Source: Chloroflexota bacterium (GTDB lineage: Bacteria; Chloroflexota; UBA6077; FW602-bin22; JAMCYS01). Taken from it: a stretch of DNA of 57,101 bases. Below, one piece after another: positions 9,907 through 17,436 of this stretch. The stretch covers positions 1 through 57,101 of the forward strand of contig JAMCYS010000050.1 in NCBI GenBank assembly GCA_023473795.1. Reading direction: 5' to 3'. Every line of letters starts with the position of its first letter. The stretch's first letter is position 1. A program made the position numbers and the translations under genes. The notes under the pieces are model-generated. The model made no database searches. It was given only the letters and a program-made list of their open reading frames with translations, and had not been told where the DNA came from.

Positions 9907-10527
9907 TTGACCGGCACTCCACGCGGCATTGTGACGATGGCGGTCGGCCTCACCATGGTGGGGCTGGGCATGCTTTTCCTACTCCAACAACTGCTCGGCC
10001 TTAATCTCTGGGACATCTCCTGGCCCCTGCTTGTCGTCGTGCCGGGTCTGCTGCTCTTCGTGGCCATGGCCCTCGGCGGACACCGGGCGGCGCCCATCGC
10101 CCTGCCGGCCAGCCTGGTCACCACCACCGGTCTCATCCTCTTCTACCAGAACTCTACCGGCCACTGGGAGAGCTGGACTTACGCCTGGGCCCTCGTCTTT
10201 CCCACGTCCCTCGGCCTCGGCCGGGCGGTGCAGGGCGCCTGGCTGGATGACCACGCCCAGATCCGCGAGGGCCTGGGCTGGGCCCGTCTGGGGGTGGTCA
10301 TCTTCGTCGTCGGCGGCGTCTTCTTCGAACTGGTGCTGGGCCTGGGACGCGACCCCCTCAACCGGCTACTCTGGCCGGCGCTACTCATCGCCGCCGGGGC
10401 CTACTTCCTCCTGCGCCGCACGGCGCCGGCCGACGAAAGTCCGACTCAACCGCTGCCAACCCTGCCGGCTGAGCCCCTCCCCTCAACCCCGCCGCCGGAC
10501 AACGACGACGAGGAAGACCCCCTCTAG
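9907..10527 (+). CDS. Small integral membrane protein (LiaI/LiaF-like TM region)
   Basis: 206 aa from TTG at 9907, chosen because AAGGAG lies 6 bases before it. Six hydrophobic segments span about residues 8-170, alternating with short loops; the opening GLTMVGLGMLFLLQQ resembles the DUF5668/LiaI-LiaF-like transmembrane region. The C-terminal 40 residues are Pro-rich and acidic (ending DNDDEEDPL), probably cytosolic and disordered. It is followed after 56 bp by the uracil-DNA glycosylase gene, so the two may be co-transcribed. Exact role unknown; relatives are linked to envelope stress sensing. Confidence 0.7.
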   Translation: MTGTPRGIVTMAVGLTMVGLGMLFLLQQLLGLNLWDISWPLLVVVPGLLLFVAMALGGHRAAPIALPASLVTTTGLILFYQNSTGHWESWTYAWALVFPTSLGLGRAVQGAWLDDHAQIREGLGWARLGVVIFVVGGVFFELVLGLGRDPLNRLLWPALLIAAGAYFLLRRTAPADESPTQPLPTLPAEPLPSTPPPDNDDEEDPL

Positions 10528-10583
10528 AGGCAGCGGCACGCTTCTTGCTGCCCAGGCGGGCGAATCCTCGCTTGGAGAGGCTA

Positions 10584-11183
10584 GTGACGGACAACCGCGT
10601 CCAGGAACTGGCGCAGACCCGCGACCAGGCCCTTGGCTGCCAGCGTTGCGGCCTCTGGCGCACGCGCCAGCACGTGGTCTTCGGCGAGGGCAACCCCTAC
10701 GCCACTTTGCTCTTGATCGGCGAAGGCCCGGGGGCCACTGAGGATGCGCGGGGCCGGCCCTTCGTCGGCCAGGCGGGGAAGCTGCTGGACCGCGCCCTGG
10801 CCGACGCCGGCCTGCCGCGCGGCGACCTCTGGTTGACCAACCTGGTCCGTTCCCGCCCCTGCACCCTCCAGAACGGCGGCCTGCGCAACCGGGCGCCCCT
10901 GGCGGGTGAGGTGGCCGCCTGCCGGGTGTGGCGCGACGCCGAGTTCGACCTCGTCGCCCCGCGGGTTATCCTCTGCCTGGGATCGGTCCCGGCCAGTTAC
11001 CTGATCCACAAGGACTTTCGTCTCAACGCCGAGCGCAGCCAGGTTTTCGAGTTGGAGGGAACGAAGTGCCTGGCCACATACCACCCCTCCTACCCGCTGC
11101 GCCTCGCCGGCGAGGACTACGGTCGCGTCTTCGGGGCGCTGGTGGCGGACCTCAAGCTGGCGGGGGCGCTGGCAAGCGAGTAG
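10584..11183 (+). CDS. Uracil-DNA glycosylase, family 4 type
   Basis: Excises uracil from DNA in base-excision repair. 199 aa from the GTG at 10584 (GGAGAGG upstream). Hallmarks: the CQRCGLW cysteine pair near residue 18, LLLIGEGPGATEDARG with the catalytic-site GEGPG, GRPFVGQAGKLLD, a second cysteine group (CRVW and ILCLGS) completing a 4Fe-4S site, and HPSYPLR near the C-terminus. Length and motif order match UDG family 4, common in thermophiles and Chloroflexota; family 5 is a less likely alternative. It lies downstream of a small membrane protein. Confidence 0.88.
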   Translation: MTDNRVQELAQTRDQALGCQRCGLWRTRQHVVFGEGNPYATLLLIGEGPGATEDARGRPFVGQAGKLLDRALADAGLPRGDLWLTNLVRSRPCTLQNGGLRNRAPLAGEVAACRVWRDAEFDLVAPRVILCLGSVPASYLIHKDFRLNAERSQVFELEGTKCLATYHPSYPLRLAGEDYGRVFGALVADLKLAGALASE

Positions 11184-11271
11184 AAAGGACGGCGGATTAC
11201 ATCCCGTGCCGCACGCTAGCCTCCACAGTTCGCAGTTGCAGGCTGTAGCGTGCACGTTCTAAAAGCGAGCT

Positions 11272-12402
11272 CTACCCCTCTACCGGCACGCCTGCCCGCA
11301 GCACCAGCCGCGGCACCAGGCGCTGGCGCCCGGTCACCCGCTCGCCGGTCGAGTCCGCGAACTCGAACTGCCCCTCCTCGACGGCGAACACGGCCACGTC
11401 GGCGCTGCAGCCCGCCCTGAGGGCCCCTACTTCATCGCTCAAACTCAGCACCTTCGCCGGAACGGTCGTCGCCCGCTCTATCACCTGCTGCAGAGTCAGG
11501 CCCAGGGCCATGAAGCAGGAGAGCACGTTCGGCAGGTCTTTCACGGAGCCCATCATCCCGTAGCGAGAAAGGTCGGTGCTGATGGTGTGGGGCAGTAACC
11601 CCAGCTTGAAGGCCGCCCTCGCCACCCGGAAGGAGAGGTGCATCCGCCCCTGGGCCACGTCCAGCCACACCCCTCTGGCCACCGCCTGCCGCACCGCCGG
11701 CAGCGGCCGCCCGCCCTCACCTAGAATACCGTGCTGGCGGGGGGTGAGGAAGTGAGAGACGATGTCGCCCGCCCGCAGCAGCTCCAGTATCTCGCTCAGT
11801 GGGGCGTCCGTTTCGCCCACGTGCACCATCAGGCGCGTTCCCGTCCGGTCGGCCACCGCGCGCGCCATCTCCAGCGGCAGCAGCCCGTTCTGGCCCACGG
11901 CGTCGCGGCTGAGGCGCACCTTCAGGCCCAGCAAGTAGTCACGGTTCTCCTCTAGACAGCGCGTGGCAGCCTCGGCGTCGAGCCAGGTGAGATTGCTATA
12001 CTCGCCCACTCGTACGTCCACCTGGCCGATGGTGGAGAGGTTGAGGAAGGCGAGAATGCGGCTGCGCGCGGGTTCCAGAATCAGCTTGCGGAAGGCGCCG
12101 AAGTTGTAGGCGCCGGCACTGCCGCCGTCGACCATCGTCGTCACGCCCCGCGGCAGGCAGTCACGGTCCGGGTCAACTGAGATATCCGTCCCTCCCCAGT
12201 AGGCATGCATGTGCATGTCGATTAGGCCCGGGGTGACGATTAGGCCGGCCAGGTTCACGACCTGCCCGGCGTCGGCTCTGGGCAGGTCCGGGGCGACCGA
12301 CATTATCTTGCCGCCGGCGATGCCGACGTCGAAGCGACCGTGCAGGCCACAGCCGGGATCGACCACGGTCCCGCCACGGAGAATGGTGTCGAAGAAAGGC
12401 AT
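11272..12402 (-). CDS. Amidohydrolase/deacetylase family metallohydrolase
   Basis: 376 aa, TIM-barrel metal-dependent hydrolase related to dihydroorotases and to the EF_0837/AHA_3915 deacetylase group. Seen: DTILRGGTVVDPGCG (beta-sandwich start), VTPGLIDMHMHAYWGG with the HxH metal ligands near residue 60, LMVHVGE and the IVSHFLT His ligands, and STDLSRYG for the catalytic-type Asp near 285. The ATG at 12402 follows GGGGAGG and is preferred over the upstream in-frame start at 12444. Substrate unknown; it stands alone, so context does not help. Confidence 0.85.
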   Translation of the reverse strand: MPFFDTILRGGTVVDPGCGLHGRFDVGIAGGKIMSVAPDLPRADAGQVVNLAGLIVTPGLIDMHMHAYWGGTDISVDPDRDCLPRGVTTMVDGGSAGAYNFGAFRKLILEPARSRILAFLNLSTIGQVDVRVGEYSNLTWLDAEAATRCLEENRDYLLGLKVRLSRDAVGQNGLLPLEMARAVADRTGTRLMVHVGETDAPLSEILELLRAGDIVSHFLTPRQHGILGEGGRPLPAVRQAVARGVWLDVAQGRMHLSFRVARAAFKLGLLPHTISTDLSRYGMMGSVKDLPNVLSCFMALGLTLQQVIERATTVPAKVLSLSDEVGALRAGCSADVAVFAVEEGQFEFADSTGERVTGRQRLVPRLVLRAGVPVEG

Positions 12403-12564
12403 GGCAACCTCCCCGCCCCAGCGAGCCGCTGGGGCGTTGAGCAAACGTTTAGACGGTGGCTATGGTATCACCGGCGACCCGGTTAGTAAAGGAGGCTGGA
12501 CTCGATTTCTTGGCGATTGAGGCTTTGCCAGAGAAGGCTTGGACCGATGGCACACCGGGAGTAC

Positions 12565-13356
12565 CTACCGCAGCACCTCGTTGAGGAGGCTGCTGAGGGC
12601 CCAGGGCAGCTCGGCGTAGTCGTCGACGGGGTAGGAGCGGCCGTGGCCGCGGGCGGCGAGCGCCCGGCAGAGGTCGCGGTCCATCTTGTAGTCCTCGGTC
12701 GCCAGCACGAACAGCCGGGGGTACTTGGCGGCCAGCGGCAAGGGGTCCTCGCCGACGGTGTACTTGCCGTCGGTGATGATAATGCCGAAGCGCTCGCGCT
12801 GCCGCCCCTTCGCCAGCTCTGTCAGACCCTTGGCCAGGGCGTCCTCGATGTTCGTGTAGCCCAGCGCCGGCACCTCCAGGATCTTCGTCACCACCTGTTG
12901 CAGGTGCAGGCGCTGGTTCATCGGCTTGGCCACCGTGGCCGTGCTCTCGAACAGCACCAGCGCGTAGTCCTCGGGCTCCAGCTTCCCGGCCAACACGGCC
13001 GCCGCCACGCCGGCCAGGGCGAGGTTCTTGCCGGTCATGGAGAGGCTGGTGTCGACCATCAGCACCGCCGAGACCCGCTTGCGCTCGCGCACCTGCACGA
13101 TCACGTCGTGGGCCTCGGGCGCCGGCTTGCCGGCCAGGTTCTCCAGCGTCTCGTCCAACGCCAGTTCCCCCCGGCCGGGCGTGGAATAGGGCTCGCGCAG
13201 CGTCTTGGCCGCTTTGTGGGAGGCGCCCAGCACCCGCGAGGCCTTGAGGAGAATCGCCTTGGCCGCGATCTCGGCCGCCTTGGCCCGCAGCTCGGGCGAG
13301 GGGATATTGTGCTGCGCTTCGTGGAACTGTTCGGCGATATTCCAGCCGCCGTCCAC
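12565..13356 (-). CDS. VWA-domain protein (chelatase D/CoxE-like); probably the 3' part of a frameshifted gene
   Basis: 263 aa from GTG at 13356. A von Willebrand A domain occupies about residues 95-260, with the MIDAS motif DTSLS (MVDTSLSMTGKN), a conserved Thr in GYTNIEDALAKG and an Asp in IITDGKYTVGED. Such proteins pair with MoxR/BchI-type AAA ATPases. The coding frame clearly continues upstream of the GTG: 43 more codons with GC-rich third positions and no stop (peptide includes RRLFLGFNASPGEKQ) reach the A7 run in the MoxR gene. No ATG, GTG or TTG lies in that extension. Production as the C-terminal part of a 584-aa MoxR-VWA fusion by -1 frameshifting is therefore likely; an undercalled homopolymer is the alternative. 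Confidence 0.85.
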   Translation of the reverse strand: MDGGWNIAEQFHEAQHNIPSPELRAKAAEIAAKAILLKASRVLGASHKAAKTLREPYSTPGRGELALDETLENLAGKPAPEAHDVIVQVRERKRVSAVLMVDTSLSMTGKNLALAGVAAAVLAGKLEPEDYALVLFESTATVAKPMNQRLHLQQVVTKILEVPALGYTNIEDALAKGLTELAKGRQRERFGIIITDGKYTVGEDPLPLAAKYPRLFVLATEDYKMDRDLCRALAARGHGRSYPVDDYAELPWALSSLLNEVLR

Positions 13357-13439
13357 GCCGCCGATCCCGCCGAAGTACTGGTCGAGACCGCTGGCGGGCT
13401 GCTTCTCGCCCGGCGAGGCGTTGAAGCCGAGGAACAGGC

Positions 13440-13498
13440 GCCGGGGGGTTGGGCCTAAGTCGTCCTCGGGCTGCCCCCCGGCACTTTTTTTGCCGCCG
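13440..13498 (-). promoter_or_regulatory. Candidate -1 programmed frameshift site between MoxR and VWA
   Basis: On the minus strand the MoxR codons read GCA AAA AAA GTG, so A-AAA-AAA (13491-13485) is a perfect -1 slippery heptamer. GGAGG lies 7 bases upstream. GCCGGGGGG (13482-13474) and CCCCCCGGC (13448-13440) form a perfect 9-bp stem downstream. A slip by -1 enters exactly the VWA frame. Confidence 0.7.
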
Positions 13499-14318
13499 CC
13501 TCCACCAGCTCGCGGATGACGTCCTCCAGCTCTCGCTCGGCCTCTTCCTTGAGCTCGATGCGCGTCGGCAGGGCGATGAGCGCCGGCTCCAGCAAGGTGT
13601 AGGCGGGGGGCAGGCGGCGGGCGATCTGCACCATGGCGATGGCGGCCCGCACGCTGGCCCCGCGCTTGATGGCGGGGTGGTTGCGCGTGGCGCGGCCGAT
13701 AGCCACCGCCTGCTGCACGATCTCGGCGATCGTCTCGCCGGTGTTGACGACGACGATGGCGCCCTCTTCTTGCTCGCTCTGGTAGTCGAGCCGCACCAGC
13801 TCGAAGCGGTCGCGCAGTGCCTCGCTCAGGTGGCCAGTGCCCACGAACTCGCGCGGGTTCTGGGTGGCGACGACCAGAAAGCCCTGTTCCGGGCAGCTGA
13901 TCTGGCCCAGCATCGGCACCGAAACCAGACCCTCGTCCAGCGCCGGCAGCAGCACGTTCTGCACCGCCTCCGGCATGCGGTTGAGCTCGTTGACGAAGAG
14001 GATGCCGGCGTCCTTCATTGCCTGCACCAGGGGGCCGGGCACAAAGGCCTCCGGTTTGTAGCCCACGCGCAGCACGAGCGGCGGGTCGAACCAGCCTGTC
14101 AGCTTCTGCTCGGTGTAGCGCTCGTCGCCGTCGACCCGGAAGATGTCCCTGTCCAGGCGGCGCGCCAGGGCCGTGGCCAGTACCGTCTTGCCCACGCCCA
14201 CCGGGCCCTCCAGCAGTAGGTGGCGGCCGGCGCGCAGGCAGGCCAGAGCGCGCCGGATTTCCGTCTCCCGACCGACGATGCCGTAGGTTTCTTGGATATG
14301 CCTGACTTCCGTGGCCAA
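13455..14318 (-). CDS. MoxR-family AAA ATPase
   Basis: 287 aa from TTG at 14318; AGGAGG lies 5 bases upstream, which decides this start over the TTG at 14339. Walker A is LLLEGPVGVGKTVLATAL, followed by GILFVNELNRMPEAVQNVLL (Walker B type), sensor 1 VVATQNP and the arginine finger segment LSEALRDRFE. MoxR/BchI-type ATPases remodel or load metals into partner proteins together with a VWA protein, here the next gene. It lies downstream of the DUF2284 gene, whose stop is 13 bases before this start. The frame ends PGGSPRTT just past an A7 slippery run. The 0-frame product would be the free ATPase. Confidence 0.92.
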   Translation of the reverse strand: MATEVRHIQETYGIVGRETEIRRALACLRAGRHLLLEGPVGVGKTVLATALARRLDRDIFRVDGDERYTEQKLTGWFDPPLVLRVGYKPEAFVPGPLVQAMKDAGILFVNELNRMPEAVQNVLLPALDEGLVSVPMLGQISCPEQGFLVVATQNPREFVGTGHLSEALRDRFELVRLDYQSEQEEGAIVVVNTGETIAEIVQQAVAIGRATRNHPAIKRGASVRAAIAMVQIARRLPPAYTLLEPALIALPTRIELKEEAERELEDVIRELVEAAAKKVPGGSPRTT

Positions 14319-14331
14319 CGGGTCCTCCTTG

Positions 14332-14946
14332 CTAGCCAAGCAACACGATGCCGATGTGGCTGGGGTTCTCCTGGAACGGGAAGACGAGGTCCATCCCGGC
14401 CCGCAGGCAGGTCTCAGCCAGATTCACGCCCACCGCCTCGGGCGAGAAACGCAAGCGGGTGGGGTGCTGGCAGGGGCCGGCGACGTTGCACTCCGCGCAG
14501 AGCGTGCAGCGGCTGGGGCGCAGGGCCAGCGCCAGGGGCTCGCCGGCGGCGAAGGCAGAGCGCTCCAGCTCCAGTATCGCCGTGAAGGCCTCCTGCTTAC
14601 TCGCCTCCCAATCGCGGAAGAAGGCCTCGGTCGCCTCTTTGGCGCCCGCCGGGGTCTGGGGGTCGTGGCGCAAGCGCAGCACGCCGGCCTCGCCCCCGGC
14701 GGCAAGCGTGGCCCGCGATGGAAAAGCCACCAGCAGAGCGTAGCGATACTCCGCCAGGGCGGCCAAGAATTCGTCCACGGTGGGCACCCGTGGCGGGCAG
14801 GAGTGGCTATGCCCGTAGTGGGGACAGCCGAAACGACACTTCAGCGGCACCCGGTGCTCCACCACTAGTTCCCCCGCCGGCAGCACCTTGGCCTGTATGG
14901 CCCCGAGGGACAGGGCCTTATCTACAAGTTCTTGATAACGGTTCAT
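14332..14946 (-). CDS. DUF2284 metal-binding (Fe-S type) protein
   Basis: 204 aa, the usual family length. Cysteines occur in two groups: KCRFGCPHYGHSHSCPPRVPT near residue 40, and SRCTLCAECNVAGPCQHP near 150. Their spacing resembles iron-sulfur cluster ligands. DUF2284 proteins are uncharacterised metal-binding proteins frequent in anaerobes and corrinoid-related operons. It heads the DUF2284-MoxR-VWA group, overlapping the MoxR ribosome-site region, which suggests a metal-insertion or maturation job for the trio; this is inference. Confidence 0.85.
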   Translation of the reverse strand: MNRYQELVDKALSLGAIQAKVLPAGELVVEHRVPLKCRFGCPHYGHSHSCPPRVPTVDEFLAALAEYRYALLVAFPSRATLAAGGEAGVLRLRHDPQTPAGAKEATEAFFRDWEASKQEAFTAILELERSAFAAGEPLALALRPSRCTLCAECNVAGPCQHPTRLRFSPEAVGVNLAETCLRAGMDLVFPFQENPSHIGIVLLG

Positions 14947-15032
14947 CGGTTGTGGAATAACCCCCCAATCCTCGCCCTGTCGACGCGGCCAGACGGCCGG
15001 TCTCGGCGCGGTTCCCTGCCGCGGAGCGCCAT

Positions 15033-15653
15033 CTACGGGGACTGAATGTACAACCCCTGCTGCCTGATGTACAGCTCCACTGCTTCCGGCAGCTGGTAGC
15101 GGATGGGCCGGCCGGCGGCAACTCTCGCCCGCAGGTCGGAGGAAGAGATGGCCAGCTCCGGCGCCGGCACGTGGACGATGCGTTGCGCCGCCTCCGGTAG
15201 GCTGGCCGAAAGGTGGGAGAGATCGAACGGGTAGCCGGGGCGCGACACCACGGCCAGCGTGCTGAGCTGCAGCAGGCGGCGGGGCCGGTACCAGGTCAGA
15301 AGGTCCGGCAAAGCGTCGCTGCCCACGATAAAGAAGATCTCCGCCCCCGGGCCGGCCTGTTCGCGCACCGCGGCCACGGTATCGACGCTGTAACTCGGTC
15401 CGTGTCTCTCTAGTTCGATCGTCGACACCGCCAGGGCGGCGTTGTCGGCCGCCGCCAGGCGTACCATGGCCAGGCGCTGCGCCGCCGGAGTCACCCGGCG
15501 GCCCAACTTGTGCGGCGGCTGCCCCGCGGGGACCAGTAGCACCCTATCCAGGCGCAAACGGTAGAGGCTCTCCTCGGCTGCCACGAGGTGGCCGTAGTGG
15601 ATAGGATCGAAGGTGCCACCCAGCAGACCCAACCGCGCTCCGGCCTCGCTCAC
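15033..15653 (-). CDS. nadD: Nicotinate-nucleotide adenylyltransferase
   Basis: Adenylates nicotinate mononucleotide to deamido-NAD in NAD synthesis. 206 aa. The nucleotidyltransferase motif GGTFDPIHYGHL is near residue 12, and the second motif ISSSDLRARVAAGRPIRYQLP is near 165; both are diagnostic. The ATG overlaps the obg stop codon by four bases (ATGA), implying translational coupling. The obg-nadD pair is widespread in bacteria. Confidence 0.95.
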   Translation of the reverse strand: MSEAGARLGLLGGTFDPIHYGHLVAAEESLYRLRLDRVLLVPAGQPPHKLGRRVTPAAQRLAMVRLAAADNAALAVSTIELERHGPSYSVDTVAAVREQAGPGAEIFFIVGSDALPDLLTWYRPRRLLQLSTLAVVSRPGYPFDLSHLSASLPEAAQRIVHVPAPELAISSSDLRARVAAGRPIRYQLPEAVELYIRQQGLYIQSP

Positions 15654-16951
15654 CGCGCTTCCCGCTCCACGACGAGAGGCGCGCGTGGCCCTTGCCAGCG
15701 CAGCGCCAGCTCGCCCACGCGCACCAGATCGCCCGCGGCAGCGCCGGCACGCTGCACGGCCCGAGGCAGGCCGGCTCGCACTAGGTGTCTGAGCAGCAAG
15801 CGAACCGCGTCCTCATTGTCGAGGTCGGTCATCACCACCAGCCTCTCCAACCTGGGGCTGCGCACTCGCCAGCCCTGGCCCTCTCGCGTGACGGCCACGA
15901 GCCCGCCCACCGGCACCGGCCGCAGCACAGTCTCCGCGGGCGGCAAGGCGGTGGCCGCCTCGCGGGCGCGCACAGTCTGCAGCTCGGCGTGGGCCCTGCG
16001 CAACAGCTGGGGCACGCCCTCCCCCGTGGCAGCCGAGAGGGAGAAAACCGGCCAGGGAAGGCCGCCGAGTGATGTCAGTATCGCCGGCAGGCGGTCGTGC
16101 ACCTCGGCTAGATCGGCCTTGTTCACGGCCACGAGTTGCGGCTTGTCGTCGAGGGGTGGCTCGAACAGCGCCAACTCTTCGTTCACCTTCTCGTAGGCCG
16201 CCCGCGGGTCGGGTTCCCGGCCGTCGATCACGTGGATCAGCACCTTGGTGCGCTCGATGTGGCGGAGAAAGTCGTGGCCCAGGCCCTTGCCTAGGTGCGC
16301 GCCTTCGATGAGACCGGGGATATCGGCGAGTACAAAAGCGTCGTGATCGAGTACCACTACCCCCAGGTTTGGCACCAGGGTGGTAAAAGGATAATCCGCT
16401 ATCTTCGGCGTGGCTTTGGTGGCCATGGCCAGGAGAGTGGACTTGCCAGCGTTGGGGAAACCGATGACGCCGACGTCGGCGATCAGTTTCAACTCCAGAT
16501 AGAGTACTCGGCTCTCCCCCGGTTCGCCCTTCTGCGCCACCCGAGGCACCTGATTGGTGGCGGTGGCGAAGTGGCTGTTGCCCAGGCCGCCCCGACCGCC
16601 ACGGGCCACCATCAACTCCTGCCCGGCCGCTAAAACGTCGGCCAGCACTTCACCTTGTTCGTCTCTCACTATAGTCCCCAGGGGCAACGAGATACGCACG
16701 TCCGGCCCTTTGGCACCGTGCTTGTTCTGGCCACGACCATTACCGCCGCTGGCCGCCTTGAAGACGCGCCGCCTGGCGAAAGGCGCGAGGGTAGAGACGC
16801 TGGGGTCACCCACCACGTAGATGCTGCCGCCGCGCCCTCCGTCGCCGCCATTGGGACCGCCATAAGGCACGAACTTCTCGCGGCGGAAAGAGACAATTCC
16901 ATTGCCGCCGTTGCCGGCCTGCACGGTAATCTTAGCGCGGTCGAACGCCAC
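15650..16951 (-). CDS. obg: Obg GTPase (ribosome assembly/stress)
   Basis: 433 aa from GTG at 16951, with AGGAGG seven bases upstream. The N-terminal Gly-rich Obg fold begins VAFDRAKITVQAGNGGNG and includes GGPNGGDGGRGGS. The G domain (about 160-330) shows GFPNAGKSTLL, DIPGLIEGAHLGKGLG and NKADL. A C-terminal OCT domain follows. The open frame upstream to 17251 is not coding and lies in the oriC candidate. Obg acts in 50S maturation and links GTP/ppGpp status to growth. An extended -10 at 16981-16989 gives a short leader. Confidence 0.96.
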   Translation of the reverse strand: MAFDRAKITVQAGNGGNGIVSFRREKFVPYGGPNGGDGGRGGSIYVVGDPSVSTLAPFARRRVFKAASGGNGRGQNKHGAKGPDVRISLPLGTIVRDEQGEVLADVLAAGQELMVARGGRGGLGNSHFATATNQVPRVAQKGEPGESRVLYLELKLIADVGVIGFPNAGKSTLLAMATKATPKIADYPFTTLVPNLGVVVLDHDAFVLADIPGLIEGAHLGKGLGHDFLRHIERTKVLIHVIDGREPDPRAAYEKVNEELALFEPPLDDKPQLVAVNKADLAEVHDRLPAILTSLGGLPWPVFSLSAATGEGVPQLLRRAHAELQTVRAREAATALPPAETVLRPVPVGGLVAVTREGQGWRVRSPRLERLVVMTDLDNEDAVRLLLRHLVRAGLPRAVQRAGAAAGDLVRVGELALRWQGPRAPLVVEREAR

Positions 16952-16980
16952 CTGGTTTCCTCCTGCGGCCCGTTGAGGCC

Positions 16981-16989
16981 ATTGTAGCA
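16981..16989 (-). promoter_or_regulatory. Extended -10 promoter of obg (TGCTACAAT)
   Basis: TGC plus TACAAT on the minus strand, with TTGGTG 18 bases upstream as a possible -35. It lies 30 bases before the obg start. Confidence 0.6.
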
Positions 16990-17099
16990 TCTCGGCTTGC
17001 TTGCCACCAAACACGAGCCGCTGCTCCATCCCTTGCCTTGGGGGTGGCGGTATGGAGGTCAAGGCTCCGCCGGTAGCGCCGTGCTTGTGCTCATACAAG

Positions 17100-17410
17100 T
17101 AATGTGTCTGTGGATAGTCGTAGTCGTCAATAGGGGGCGGGAAAGTGTGGAAAGGCCGGCGAGAGGCCGATTCATCGGGATGCCGGCGGCACTGCGGTTG
17201 GGGGCCGGCGACGTGGATAAGGCCAGTGGCTGTGTAACTTCCCGGCGCCAAGCCTCAGCCGGTCCACAGAAATCCCGTTTGTAGAACAGGTTTTCCACTA
17301 TCCAGGCTGCTTGTCCACAGATACAGGCCAGTTATCCACAGAAAGCTGTGGATAACCAAGCCAAACTGCCCTCCATGATAGTGATAGATTGCGATTTCTC
17401 AATCAGTTGT
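17100..17410. other. oriC: Candidate chromosomal replication origin (oriC)
   Basis: Seven DnaA-box-like 9-mers cluster downstream of dnaA. Perfect boxes are TTATCCACA at 17332-17340 and TGTGGATAA at 17347-17355. Near-consensus boxes lie at 17109-17117, 17146-17154, 17212-17220, 17291-17299 and 17311-17319. The two perfect boxes face each other. They are followed by an A/T-richer stretch (17375-17400) with GATAGTGATAGATTG, reminiscent of a DnaA-trio unwinding element. The interval 16952-17436 has no gene. Confidence 0.75.
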
Positions 17411-17436
17411 CGGGGGCGGGTAGGCGGGAAACGACC

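Noticed and set aside
17140-17251. Upstream extension of Obg to 17251
   Set aside because: The extra 100 residues overlap the DnaA-box cluster and do not resemble Obg; a GTG with a good ribosome site at 16951 fits the family start.
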